This document shows positions 11,935 through 24,919 of a stretch of 64,000 nt of DNA, one piece after another. Each line of letters begins with the position of its first letter. The first letter of the stretch is position 1. The notes beneath the pieces were generated by a model. The model saw only the letters and a list, made by a program, of their open reading frames with translations, was not told the origin of the DNA and ran no database searches. This DNA comes from Auanema rhodensis. Lineage: Eukaryota; Nematoda; Chromadorea; Rhabditida; Rhabditidae. The stretch is from assembly GCA_964057225.1 (NCBI GenBank), contig OZ059899.1:3906001-3970000 (forward strand), read 5' to 3'. A program made the position numbers and the translations under genes.

Positions 11935-14900
11935 GATCTGTGTTATCAGATTTGCGCTAGCTTAAAAATGCACCGAGATATCAACTGATATAAGTTCACA
12001 CATATATACCCGATTTTCACCCTGAAGAATTAATTTTTTCGTTGAATAACATTGTCCATCGTCTTTGCCTTGAAAAAAGGAATCTAAAAACATCTACTTT
12101 TTGCTAAATTATTTTGAAATTTTTCGAAAAAATTTTTGTCAAAATGTTTTTGGAAGCAATGTTGAGTGTACATGGAAACTCAACATACACTAATGCATCA
12201 TTTTTCAAACGATCATAACTAATTTTTGTATTAAGCGTTTCTCAATGTAGTAAAGTGCATTCGATGCGGATTTTCAAGCTGCGTCGATCTGTGTTATCAG
12301 ATTTGCGCTAGCTTAAAAATGCACCGAGATATCAACTGATATAAGTTCACACATATATACCCGATTTTCACCCTGAAGAATTAATTTTTTCGTTGAATAA
12401 CATTGTCCATCGTCTTTGCCTTGAAAAAAGGAATCCAAAAACATCTACTTTTTGCTAAAATATTCTGAAATTTTTTGAAAAAATTTTTGTCAAAATGTTT
12501 TTGGAAGCAATGTTGAGTGTACATGGAAACTCAACATACACTAATGCATCATTTTTCAAACGATCATAACTAATTTTTGTATCAAGTGTTTCTCAATGTA
12601 GTATAGTGCATTCGATGCGGATTTTTAAGCTGCGTCGATCTGTGTTATCAGATTTGCGCTAGCTTAAAAATGCACCGAGATATCAACTGATATAAGTTCA
12701 CACTTATATCCTCGATTTTCACCCTGAAGAATTAATTTTTTCGTTGAATAACATTGTCAATCGTCTTTGCCTTGAAAAATGGAATCTAAAAACATCTACT
12801 TTTTGCTAAATTATTTTGAAATTTTTCGAAAAAATTTTTGTCAAAATGTTTTTGGAAGCAATGTTGAGTGTACATGGAAACTCAACATACACTAATGCAT
12901 CATTTTTCAAACGATCATAACTAATTTTTGTATCAAGTGTTTCTCAATGTAGTATAGTGCATTCGATGCGGATTTTTAAGCTGCGTCGATCTGTGTTATC
13001 AGATTTGCGCTAGCTTAAAAATGCACCGAGATATCAACTGATATAAGTTCACACTTATATCCTCGATTTTCACCCTGAAGAATTAATTTTTTCGTTGAAT
13101 AACATTGTCCATCGTCTTTGCCTTAAAAAATGGAATCTAAAAACATCTACTTTTTGCTAAATTATTTTGAAATTTTTCGAAAAAATTTTTGTCAAAATGT
13201 TTTTGGAAGCAATGTTGAGTGTACATGGAAACTCAACATACACTAATGCATCATTTTTCAAACGATCATAACTAATTTTTGTATCAAGTGTTTCTCAATG
13301 TAGTATAGTGCATTCGATGCGGATTTTTAAGCTGCGTCGATCTGTGTTATCAGATTTGCGCTAGCTTAAAAATGCACCGAGATATCAACTGATATAAGTT
13401 CACACTTATATCCTCGATTTTCACCCTGAAGAATTAATTTTTTCGTTGAATAACATTGTCCATCGTCTTTGCCTTGAAATAAGGAATCTAAAAACATCTA
13501 CTTTTTGCTAAATTATTTTGAAATTTTTCGAAAAAATTTTTGTCAAAATGTTTTTGGAAGCAATGTTGAGTGTACATGGAAACTCAACATACACTAATGC
13601 ATCATTTTTCAAACGATCATAACTAATTTTTGTATTAAGCGTTTCTCAATGTAGTATAGTGCATTCGATGCGGATTTTCAAGCTGCGTCGATCTGTGTTA
13701 TCAGATTTGCGCTAGCTTAAAAATGCACCGAGATATCAACTGATATAAGTTCACACATATATACCCGATTTTCACCCTGAAGAATTAATTTTTTCGTTGA
13801 ATAACATTGTCCATCGTCTTTGCCTTGAAAAAAGGAATCTAAAAACATCTACTTTTCGCTAAATTATTCTGAAATTTTTCGAAAAAATTTTTGTCAAAAT
13901 GTTTTTGGAAGCAATGTTGAGTGTACATGGAAACTCAACATACACTAATGCATCATTTTTCAAACGATCATAACTAATTTTTGTATCAAGTGTTTCTCAA
14001 TGTAGTATAGTGCATTCGATGCGGATTTTTAAGCTGCGTCGATCTGTGTTATCAGATTTGCGCTAGCTTAAAAATGCACCGAGATATCAACTGATATAAG
14101 TTCACACTTATATCCTCGATTTTCACCCTGAAGAATTAATTTTTTCGTTGAATAACATTGTCCATCGTCTTTGCCTTGAAAAATGGAATCTAAAAACATC
14201 TACTTTTTGCTAAATTATTTTGAAATTTTTCGAAAAAATTTTTGTCAAAATGTTTTTGGAAGCAATGTTGAGTGTACATGGAAACTCAACATACACTAAT
14301 GCATCATTTTTCAAACGATCATAACTAATTTTTGTATCAAGTGTTTCTCAATGTAGTATAGTGCATTCGATGCGGATTTTTAAGCTGCGTCGATCTGTGT
14401 TATCAGATTTGCGCTAGCTTAAAAATGCACCGAGATATCAACTGATATAAGTTCACACTTATATCCTCGATTTTCACCCTGAAGAATTAATTTTTTCGTT
14501 GAATAACATTGTCCATCGTCTTTGCCTTGAAAAATGGAATCTAAAAACATCTACTTTTTGCTAAATTATTTTGAAATTTTTCGAAAAAATTTTTGTCAAA
14601 ATGTTTTTGGAAGCAATGTTGAGTGTACATGGAAACTCAACATACACTAATGCATCATTTTTCAAACGATCATAACTAATTTTTGTATTAAGCGTTTCTC
14701 AATGTAGTATAGTGCATTCGATGCGGATTTTTAAGCTGCGTCGATCTGTGTTATCAGATTTGCGCTAGCTTAAAAATGCACCGAGATATCAACTGATATA
14801 AGTTCACACTTATATCCTCGATTTTCACCCTGAAGAATTAATTTTTTCGTTGAATAACCTTGTCCATCGTCTTTTCCTTGAAAAATGGAATCTAAAAACA

Positions 14901-16146
14901 TCTACTTTTTGCTAAATTATTTTGAAATTTTTCGAAAAAATTTTTGTCAAAATGTTTTTGGAAGCAATGTTGAGTGTACATGGAAACTCAACATACACTA
15001 ATGCATCATTTTTCAAACGATCATAACTAATTTTTGTATTAAGCGTTTCTCAATGTATTATAGTGCATTCGATGCGGATTTTCAAGCTGCGTCGATCTGT
15101 GTTATCAGATTTGCGCTAGCTTAAAAATGCACCGAGATATCAACTGATATAAGTTCACACATATATACCCGATTTTCACCCTGAAGAATTAATTTTTTCG
15201 TTGAATAACATTGTCCATCGTCTTTGCCTTGAAAAAAGGAATCTAAAAACATCTACTTTTTGCTAAATTATTCTGAAATTTTTTGAAAAAATTTTTGTCA
15301 AAATGTTTTTGGAAGCAATGTTGAGTGTACATGGAAACTCAACATACACTAATGCATCATTTTTCAAACGATCATAACTAATTTTTGTATCAAGTGTTTC
15401 TCAATGTAGTATAGTGCATTCGATGCGGATTTTTAAGCTGCGTCGATCTGTGTTATCAGATTTGCGCTAGCTTAAAAATGCACCGAGATATCAACTGATA
15501 TAAGTTCACACTTATATCCTCGATTTTCACCCTGAAGAATTAATTTTTTCGTTGAATAACATTGTCCATCGTCTTTGCCTTGAAAAATGGAATCTAAAAA
15601 CATCTACTTTTTGCTAAATTATTTTGAAATTTTTCGAAAAAATTTTTGTCAAAATGTTTTTGGAAGCAATGTTGAGTGTACATGGAAACTCAACATACAC
15701 TAATGCATCATTTTTCAATCGATCATAACTAATTTTTGTATTAAGCGTTTCTCAATGTAGTATAGTGCATTCGATGCGGATTTTTAAGCTGCGTCGATCT
15801 GTGTTATCAGATTTGCGCTAGCTTAAAAATGCACCGAGATATCAACTGATATAAGTTCACACTTATATCCTCGATTTTCACCCTGAAGAATTAATTTTTT
15901 CGTTGAATAACCTTGTCCATCGTCTTTTCCTTGAAAAATGGAATCTAAAAACATCTACTTTTTGCTAAATTATTTTGAAATTTTTCGAAAAAATTTTTGT
16001 CAAAATGTTTTTGGAAGCAATGTTGAGTGTACATGGAAACTCAACATACACTAATGCATCATTTTTCAAACGATCATAACTAATTTTTGTATTAAGCGTT
16101 TCTCAATGTATTATAGTGCATTCGATGCGGATTTTCAAGCTGCGTC
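11935..16146 (+). repeat. 12-monomer higher-order repeat, copy 2 (M35-M46)
   Basis: Second copy of the 4,212-bp block, with the same marker order (M35 A319, M36 C151/A175, M37 A123, M38 A138, M39 TAAGG, M40 C168, M43 C117/T133/T316, M44 T191). A private change at 15719 (A to T, p275 of M45) is absent from the matching M33. So few differences over 4.2 kb point to a recent event. Confidence 0.85.
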
Positions 16147-17199
16147 GATCTGTGTTATCAGATTTGCGCTAGCTTAAAAATGCACCGAGATATCAACTGA
16201 TATAAGTTCACACATATATACCCGATTTTCACCCTGAAGAATTAATTTTTTCGTTGAATAACATTGTCCATCGTCTTTGCCTTGAAAAAAGGAATCTAAA
16301 AACATCTACTTTTTGCTAAATTATTCTGAAATTTTTTGAAAAAATTTTTGTCAAAATGTTTTTGGAAGCAATGTTGAGTGTACATGGAAACTCAACATAC
16401 ACTAATGCATCATTTTTCAAACGATCATAACTAATTTTTGTATCAAGTGTTTCTCAATGTAGTATAGTGCATTCGATGCGGATTTTTAAGCTGCGTCGAT
16501 CTGTGTTATCAGATTTGCGCTAGCTTAAAAATGCACCGAGATATCAACTGATATAAGTTCACACTTATATCCTCGATTTTCACCCTGAAGAATTAATTTT
16601 TTCGTTGAATAACATTGTCCATCGTCTTTGCCTTGAAAAATGGAATCTAAAAACATCTACTTTTTGCTAAATTATTCTGAAATTTTTCGAAAAAATTTTT
16701 GTCAAAATGTTTTTGGAAGCAATGTTGAGTGTACATGGAAACTCAACATACACTAATGCATCATTTTTCAAACGATCATAACTAATTTTTGTATCAAGTG
16801 TTTCTCAATGTAGTATAGTGCATTCGATGCGGATTTTTAAGCTGCGTCGATCTGTGTTATCAGATTTGCGCTAGCTTAAAAATGCACCGAGATATCAACT
16901 TTTATAAGTTTACACTTATATCCTCGATTTTCACCCTGAAGAATTAATTTTTTCGTTGAATAACATTGTCCATCGTCTTTGCCTTGAAAAATGAAATCTA
17001 AAAACATCTACTTTTTGCTAAATTATTTTGAAATTTTTCGAAAAAATTTTTGTCAAAATGTTTTTGGAAGCAATGTTGAGTGTACATGGAAACTCAACAT
17101 ACACTAATGCATCATTTTTCAAACGATTATAACTAATTTTTGTATCAAGCGTTTCTCAATGTAGTATAGTGCATTCGATGCGGATTTTTAAGCTGCGTC
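15796..17199 (+). repeat. 4-monomer repeat, copy 1 (M46-M49)
   Basis: Order: C117/T133/T316 monomer (M46), T191 p68A-class monomer (M47), plain ATGG monomer with C180 (M48), then a TT-type monomer with T280 (M49). It resembles M50-M53 at 1,404-bp spacing. Differences: M46 is GA and M50 TT at p53-54; M48 has C180 and M52 T180; M49 has C302 and M53 T302. M43-M45 are a 3-monomer version of the same series. Confidence 0.75.
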
Positions 17200-18603
17200 G
17201 ATCTGTGTTATCAGATTTGCGCTAGCTTAAAAATGCACCGAGATATCAACTTTTATAAGTTCACACTTATATCCTCGATTTTCACCCTGAAGAATTAATT
17301 TTTTCGTTGAATAACCTTGTCCATCGTCTTTTCCTTGAAAAATGGAATCTAAAAACATCTACTTTTTGCTAAATTATTTTGAAATTTTTCGAAAAAATTT
17401 TTGTCAAAATGTTTTTGGAAGCAATGTTGAGTGTACATGGAAACTCAACATACACTAATGCATCATTTTTCAAACGATCATAACTAATTTTTGTATTAAG
17501 CGTTTCTCAATGTATTATAGTGCATTCGATGCGGATTTTCAAGCTGCGTCGATCTGTGTTATCAGATTTGCGCTAGCTTAAAAATGCACCGAGATATCAA
17601 CTGATATAAGTTCACACATATATACCCGATTTTCACCCTGAAGAATTAATTTTTTCGTTGAATAACATTGTCCATCGTCTTTGCCTTGAAAAAAGGAATC
17701 TAAAAACATCTACTTTTTGCTAAATTATTCTGAAATTTTTTGAAAAAATTTTTGTCAAAATGTTTTTGGAAGCAATGTTGAGTGTACATGGAAACTCAAC
17801 ATACACTAATGCATCATTTTTCAAACGATCATAACTAATTTTTGTATCAAGTGTTTCTCAATGTAGTATAGTGCATTCGATGCGGATTTTTAAGCTGCGT
17901 CGATCTGTGTTATCAGATTTGCGCTAGCTTAAAAATGCACCGAGATATCAACTGATATAAGTTCACACTTATATCCTCGATTTTCACCCTGAAGAATTAA
18001 TTTTTTCGTTGAATAACATTGTCCATCGTCTTTGCCTTGAAAAATGGAATCTAAAAACATCTACTTTTTGCTAAATTATTTTGAAATTTTTCGAAAAAAT
18101 TTTTGTCAAAATGTTTTTGGAAGCAATGTTGAGTGTACATGGAAACTCAACATACACTAATGCATCATTTTTCAAACGATCATAACTAATTTTTGTATCA
18201 AGTGTTTCTCAATGTAGTATAGTGCATTCGATGCGGATTTTTAAGCTGCGTCGATCTGTGTTATCAGATTTGCGCTAGCTTAAAAATGCACCGAGATATC
18301 AACTTTTATAAGTTTACACTTATATCCTCGATTTTCACCCTGAAGAATTAATTTTTTCGTTGAATAACATTGTCCATCGTCTTTGCCTTGAAAAATGAAA
18401 TCTAAAAACATCTACTTTTTGCTAAATTATTTTGAAATTTTTCGAAAAAATTTTTGTCAAAATGTTTTTGGAAGCAATGTTGAGTGTACATGGAAACTCA
18501 ACATACACTAATGCATCATTTTTCAAACGATTATAACTAATTTTTGTATCAAGTGTTTCTCAATGTAGTATAGTGCATTCGATGCGGATTTTTAAGCTGC
18601 GTC
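17200..18603 (+). repeat. 4-monomer repeat, copy 2 (M50-M53)
   Basis: Counterpart of M46-M49. M50 combines TT at p53-54 with C117/T133, a combination seen nowhere else, so it is itself a chimera whose joint lies between p54 and p117. Confidence 0.75.
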
Positions 18604-18954
18604 GATCTGTGTTATCAGATTTGCGCTAGCTTAAAAATGCACCGAGATATCAACTGATATAAGTTCACACTTATATCCTCGATTTTCACCCTGAAGAATT
18701 AATTTTTTCGTTGAATAACATTGTCCATCGTCTTTGCCTTGAAAAATGGAATCTAAAAACATCTACTTTTTGCTAAATTATTTTGAAATTTTTCGAAAAA
18801 ATTTTTGTCAAAATGTTTTTGGAAGCAATGTTGAGTGTACATGGAAACTCAACATACACTAATGCATCATTTTTCAAACGATCATAACTAATTTTTGTAT
18901 CAAGTGTTTCTCAATGTAGTATAGTGCATTCGATGCGGATTTTTAAGCTGCGTC

Positions 18955-19656
18955 GATCTGTGTTATCAGATTTGCGCTAGCTTAAAAATGCACCGAGATA
19001 TCAACTTTTATAAGTTTACACTTATATCCTCGATTTTCACCCTGAAGAATTAATTTTTTCGTTGAATAACATTGTCCATCGTCTTTGCCTTGAAAAATGA
19101 AATCTAAAAACATCTACTTTTTGCTAAATTATTTTGAAATTTTTCGAAAAAATTTTTGTCAAAATGTTTTTGGAAGCAATGTTGAGTGTACATGGAAACT
19201 CAACATACACTAATGCATCATTTTTCAAACGATTATAACTAATTTTTGTATCAAGCGTTTCTCAATGTAGTATAGTGCATTCGATGCGGATTTTTAAGCT
19301 GCGTCGATCTGTGTTATCAGATTTGCGCTAGCTTAAAAATGCACCGAGATATCAACTTTTATAAGTTCACACTTATATCCTCGATTTTCACCCTGAAGAA
19401 TTAATTTTTTCGTTAAATAACATTGTCCATCGTCTTTGCCTTGAAAAAAGGAATCTAAAAACATCTACTTTTTGCTAAATTATTTTGAAATTTTTCGAAA
19501 ACATTTTTGTCAAAATGTTTTTGGAAGCAATGTTGAGTGTACATGGAAACACAACATACACTAATGCATCATTTTTCAAACAATCATAACTAATTTTTGT
19601 ATTAAGCGTTTCTCAATGTAGTATAGTGCATTCGATGCGGATTTTTAAGCTGCGTC
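18955..19656 (+). repeat. Dimer repeat, copy 1 (M55-M56)
   Basis: M55 is TT type with T280 and C298/C302. M56 is unusual: A at p110 (GTTAAATAAC), C at p197, A at p246 and A at p277. The pair recurs at once in M57-M58. Confidence 0.85.
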
Positions 19657-20358
19657 GATCTGTGTTATCAGATTTGCGCTAGCTTAAAAATGCACCGAGA
19701 TATCAACTTTTATAAGTTTACACTTATATCCTCGATTTTCACCCTGAAGAATTAATTTTTTCGTTGAATAACATTGTCCATCGTCTTTGCCTTGAAAAAT
19801 GAAATCTAAAAACATCTACTTTTTGCTAAATTATTTTGAAATTTTTCGAAAAAATTTTTGTCAAAATGTTTTTGGAAGCAATGTTGAGTGTACATGGAAA
19901 CTCAACATACACTAATGCATCATTTTTCAAACGATTATAACTAATTTTTGTATCAAGCGTTTCTCAATGTAGTATAGTGCATTCGATGCGGATTTTTAAG
20001 CTGCGTCGATCTGTGTTATCAGATTTGCGCTAGCTTAAAAATGCACCGAGATATCAACTTTTATAAGTTCACACTTATATCCTCGATTTTCACCCTGAAG
20101 AATTAATTTTTTCGTTAAATAACATTGTCCATCGTCTTTGCCTTGAAAAAAGGAATCTAAAAACATCTACTTTTCGCTAAATTATTTTGAAATTTTTCGA
20201 AAACATTTTTGTCAAAATGTTTTTGGAAGCAATGTTGAGTGTACATGGAAACACAACATACACTAATGCATCATTTTTCAAACAATCATAACTAATTTTT
20301 GTATTAAGCGTTTCTCAATGTAGTATAGTGCATTCGATGCGGATTTTTAAGCTGCGTC
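19657..20358 (+). repeat. Dimer repeat, copy 2 (M57-M58)
   Basis: Tandem duplicate (702 bp) of M55-M56, with one added change, C at p168 in M58. M56 and M58 are the only monomers I saw in which both the p186-197 palindrome and the p225-252 inverted repeat are mutated. Confidence 0.85.
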
Positions 20359-20709
20359 GATCTGTGTTATCAGATTTGCGCTAGCTTAAAAATGCACCGA
20401 GATATCAACTGATATAAGTTTACACTCATATCCTCGATTTTCACCCTGAAGAATTAATTTTTTCGTTGAATAACATTGTCCATCGTCTTTGCCTTGAAAA
20501 AAGGAATCTAAAAACATCTACTTTTTGCTAATTTATTTTGAAATTTTTCGAAAAAATTTTTGTCAAAATGTTTTTGGAAGCAATGTTGAGTGTACATGGA
20601 AACTCAACATACACTAATGCATCATTTTTCAAACGATCATAACTAATTTTTGTATTAAGCGTTCTTCAATGTAGTATAGTACATTCGATCCGGATTTTTA
20701 AGCTGCGTC
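20359..20709 (+). repeat. Divergent monomer M59
   Basis: Besides T174 and C69, M59 carries four private substitutions within 27 bases near its 3' end: C306, T307, A323 and C332. These destroy the small inverted repeat GCAT-TCG-ATGC at p323-333. No other monomer has this cluster. It lies next to the boundary between the dimer series and the deletion-carrying 3-mer series. Confidence 0.75.
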
Positions 20710-21060
20710 GATCTGTGTTATCAGATTTGCGCTAGCTTAAAAATGCACCGAGATATCAACTGATATAAGTTCACACTTATATCCTCGATTTTCACCCTGA
20801 AGAATTAATTTTTTCGTTGAATAACATTGTCCATCGTCTTTGCCTTGGAAAATGGAATCTAAAAACATCTACTTTTTGCTAAATTATTCTGAAATTTTTC
20901 GAAAAAATTTTTGTCAAAATGTTTTTGGAAGCAATGTTGAGTGTACATGGAAACTCAACATACACTAATGCATCATTTTTCAAACGATTATAACTAATTT
21001 TTGTATCAAGCGTTTCTCAATGTAGTATAGTGCATTCGATGCGGATTTTTAAGCTGCGTC

Positions 21061-22112
21061 GATCTGTGTTATCAGATTTGCGCTAGCTTAAAAATGCACC
21101 GAGATATCAACTTTTATATGTTCACACTTATATCCTCGATTTTCACCCTGAAGAATTAATTTTTTCGTTGAATAACATTGTCCATCGTCTTTGCCTTGAA
21201 AAATGGAATCTAAAAACATCTACTTTTTGCTGAATTATTTTGAAATTTTTCGAAAAAATTTTTGTCAAAATGTTTTTGGAAGCAATGTTGAGTGTACATG
21301 GAAACTCAACATACACTAATGCATCATTTTTCAAACGATCATAACTAATTTTTGTATCAAGTGTTTCTCAATGTAGTATAGTGCATTCGATGCGGATTTT
21401 TAAGCTGCGTCGATCTGTGTTATCAGATTTGCGCTAGCTTAAAAATGCACCGAGATATCAACTGATATAAGTTCACACTTATATCCTCGATTTTCACCCT
21501 GAAGAATTAATTTTTTCGTTGAATAACATTGTCCATCGTCTTTGCCTTGAAAAAAGGAATCTAAAAACATCTACTTTTTGCTAAATTATTTTGAAATTTT
21601 TCGAAAAAATTTTTGTCAAAATGTTTTTGGAAGCAATGTTGAGTGTACATGGAAACTCAACATACACTAATGCATCATTTTTCAAAGAATCATAACTAAT
21701 TTTTGTATTAAGCGTTTCTCAATGTAGTATAGTGCATTCGATGCGGATTTTCAAGCTGCGTCGATCTGTGTTATCAGATTTGCGCTAGCTTAAAAATGCA
21801 CCGAGATATCAACTGATATAAGTTCACACATATATACCCGATTTTCACCCTGAAGAATTAATTTTTTCGTTGAATAACATTGTCCATCGTCTTTGCCTTG
21901 AAAAAAGGAATCTAAAAACATCTACTTTTTGTAAATTATTTTGAAATTTTTCGAAAAAATTTTTGTCAAAATGTTTTTGGAAGCAATGTTGAGTGTACAT
22001 GGAAACTCAACATACACTAATGCATCATTTTTCAAACGATTATAACTAATTTTTGTATCAAGCGTTTCTCAATGTAGTATAGTGCATTCGATGCGGATTT
22101 TTAAGCTGCGTC
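21061..22112 (+). repeat. 3-monomer repeat with 1-bp deletion, copy 1 (M61-M63)
   Basis: 1,052-bp unit. M61 is TT type with T59 and G172; M62 has GAATC at p276-280 (G276/A277); M63 lacks the C normally at p170, so it is 350 bp (the gap lies between 21931 and 21932). The tail of M63 (T280, C298/C302, T341) matches M60, while the tail of M66 does not, so the duplicated unit really runs from inside M60 to inside M63. Confidence 0.9.
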
Positions 22113-23164
22113 GATCTGTGTTATCAGATTTGCGCTAGCTTAAAAATGCACCGAGATATCAACTTTTATATGTTCACACTTATATCCTCGATTTTCACCC
22201 TGAAGAATTAATTTTTTCGTTGAATAACATTGTCCATCGTCTTTGCCTTGAAAAATGGAATCTAAAAACATCTACTTTTTGCTGAATTATTTTGAAATTT
22301 TTCGAAAAAATTTTTGTCAAAATGTTTTTGGAAGCAATGTTGAGTGTACATGGAAACTCAACATACACTAATGCATCATTTTTCAAACGATCATAACTAA
22401 TTTTTGTATCAAGTGTTTCTCAATGTAGTATAGTGCATTCGATGCGGATTTTTAAGCTGCGTCGATCTGTGTTATCAGATTTGCGCTAGCTTAAAAATGC
22501 ACCGAGATATCAACTGATATAAGTTCACACTTATATCCTCGATTTTCACCCTGAAGAATTAATTTTTTCGTTGAATAACATTGTCCATCGTCTTTGCCTT
22601 GAAAAAAGGAATCTAAAAACATCTACTTTTTGCTAAATTATTTTGAAATTTTTCGAAAAAATTTTTGTCAAAATGTTTTTGGAAGCAATGTTGAGTGTAC
22701 ATGGAAACTCAACATACACTAATGCATCATTTTTCAAAGAATCATAACTAATTTTTGTATTAAGCGTTTCTCAATGTAGTATAGTGCATTCGATGCGGAT
22801 TTTCAAGCTGCGTCGATCTGTGTTATCAGATTTGCGCTAGCTTAAAAATGCACCGAGATATCAACTGATATAAGTTCACACATATATACCCGATTTTCAC
22901 CCTGAAGAATTAATTTTTTCGTTGAATAACATTGTCCATCGTCTTTGCCTTGAAAAAAGGAATCTAAAAACATCTACTTTTTGTAAATTATTTTGAAATT
23001 TTTCGAAAAAATTTTTGTCAAAATGTTTTTGGAAGCAATGTTGAGTGTACATGGAAACTCAACATACACTAATGCATCATTTTTCAAACGATCATAACTA
23101 ATTTTTGTATTAAGCGTTTCTCAATGTAGTATAGTGCATTCGATGCGGATTTTTAAGCTGCGTC
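22113..23164 (+). repeat. 3-monomer repeat with 1-bp deletion, copy 2 (M64-M66)
   Basis: Tandem duplicate of M61-M63 including the same missing C in M66 (22815-23164). The tail of M66 (C280, T298, C302) differs from that of M63. The shared indel is the best single proof that this is duplication, not parallel mutation. Confidence 0.9.
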
Positions 23165-24919
23165 GATCTGTGTTATCAGATTTGCGCTAGCTTAAAAATG
23201 CACCGAGATATCAACTGATATAAGTTCACACTTATATCCTCGATTTTCACCCTGAAGAATTAATTTTTTCGTTGAATAACCTTGTCCATCGTCTTTTCCT
23301 TGAAAAATGGAATCTAAAAACATCTACTTTTTGCTAAATTATTTTGAAATTTTTCGAAAAAATTTTTGTCAAAATGTTTTTGGAAGCAATGTTGAGTGTA
23401 CATGGAAACTCAACATACACTAATGCATCATTTTTCAAACGATCATAACTAATTTTTGTATTAAGCGTTTCTCAATGTAGTATAGTGCATTCGATGCGGA
23501 TTTTCAAGCTGCGTCGATCTGTGTTATCAGATTTGCGCTAGCTTAAAAATGCACCGAGATATCAACTGATATAAGTTCACACATATATACCCGATTTTCA
23601 CCCTGAAGAATTAATTTTTTCGTTGAATAACATTGTCCATCGTCTTTGCCTTGAAAAAAGGAATCCAAAAACATCTACTTTTTGCTAAAATATTCTGAAA
23701 TTTTTTGAAAAAATTTTTGTCAAAATGTTTTTGGAAGCAATGTTGAGTGTACATGGAAACTCAACATACACTAATGCATCATTTTTCAAACGATCATAAC
23801 TAATTTTTGTATCAAGTGTTTCTCAATGTAGTATAGTGCATTCGATGCGGATTTTTAAGCTGCGTCGATCTGTGTTATCAGATTTGCGCTAGCTTAAAAA
23901 TGCACCGAGATATCAACTGATATAAGTTCACACTTATATCCTCGATTTTCACCCTGAAGAATTAATTTTTTCGTTGAATAACATTGTCAATCGTCTTTGC
24001 CTTGAAAAATGGAATCTAAAAACATCTACTTTTTGCTAAATTATTTTGAAATTTTTCGAAAAAATTTTTGTCAAAATGTTTTTGGAAGCAATGTTGAGTG
24101 TACATGGAAACTCAACATACACTAATGCATCATTTTTCAAACGATCATAACTAATTTTTGTATCAAGTGTTTCTCAATGTAGTATAGTGCATTCGATGCG
24201 GATTTTTAAGCTGCGTCGATCTGTGTAATCAGATTTGCGCTAGCTTAAAAATGCACCGAGATATCAACTGATATATGTTCACACTTATATCCTCGATTTT
24301 CACCCTGAAGAATTAATTTTTTCGTTGAATAACATTGTCCATCGTCTTTGCCTTGAAAAATGGAATCTAAAAACATCTACTTTTTGCTAAATTATTTTGA
24401 AATTTTTCGAAAAAATTTTTGTCAAAATGTTTTTGGAAGCAATGTTGAGTGTACATGGAAACTCAACATACACTAATGCATCATTTTTCAAACGATCATA
24501 ACTAATTTTTGTATCAAGTGTTTCTCAATGTAGTATAGTGCATTCGATGCGGATTTTTAAGCTGCGTCGATCTGTGTTATCAGATTTGCGCTAGCTTAAA
24601 AATGCACCGAGATATCAACTGATATAAGTTCACACTTATATCCTCGATTTTCACCCTGAAGAATTAATTTTTTCGTTGAATAACATTGTCCATCGTCTTT
24701 GCCTTGAAAAAAGGAATCTAAAAACATCTACTTTTTGCTAAATTATTTTGAAATTTTTCGAAAAAATTTTTGTCAAAATGTTTTTGGAAGCAATGTTGAG
24801 TGTACATGGAAACTCAACATACACTAATGCATCATTTTTCAAACAATCATAACTAATTTTTGTATTAAGCGTTTCTCAATGTAGTATAGTGCATTCGATG
24901 CGGATTTTCAAGCTGCGTC
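23165..24919 (+). repeat. 5-monomer higher-order repeat, copy 1 (M67-M71)
   Basis: 1,755-bp unit in the order: C117/T133 monomer; C151/A175/T191 p68A-class monomer; A123 monomer; M70 with A10 (GTGTAATC) and T59; and M71 with A277 and C341. I found no difference from 24920-26674. Confidence 0.88.

Noticed and set aside
21143-21334. 63-aa minus-strand open reading frame (also at 22195-22386 and 61155-61346)
   Set aside because: It lies inside satellite monomers, begins at TTG, and is open only through a single-base loss of a stop that is present in ordinary monomers. No domain, signal or ribosome-binding context is visible. It is a chance frame.
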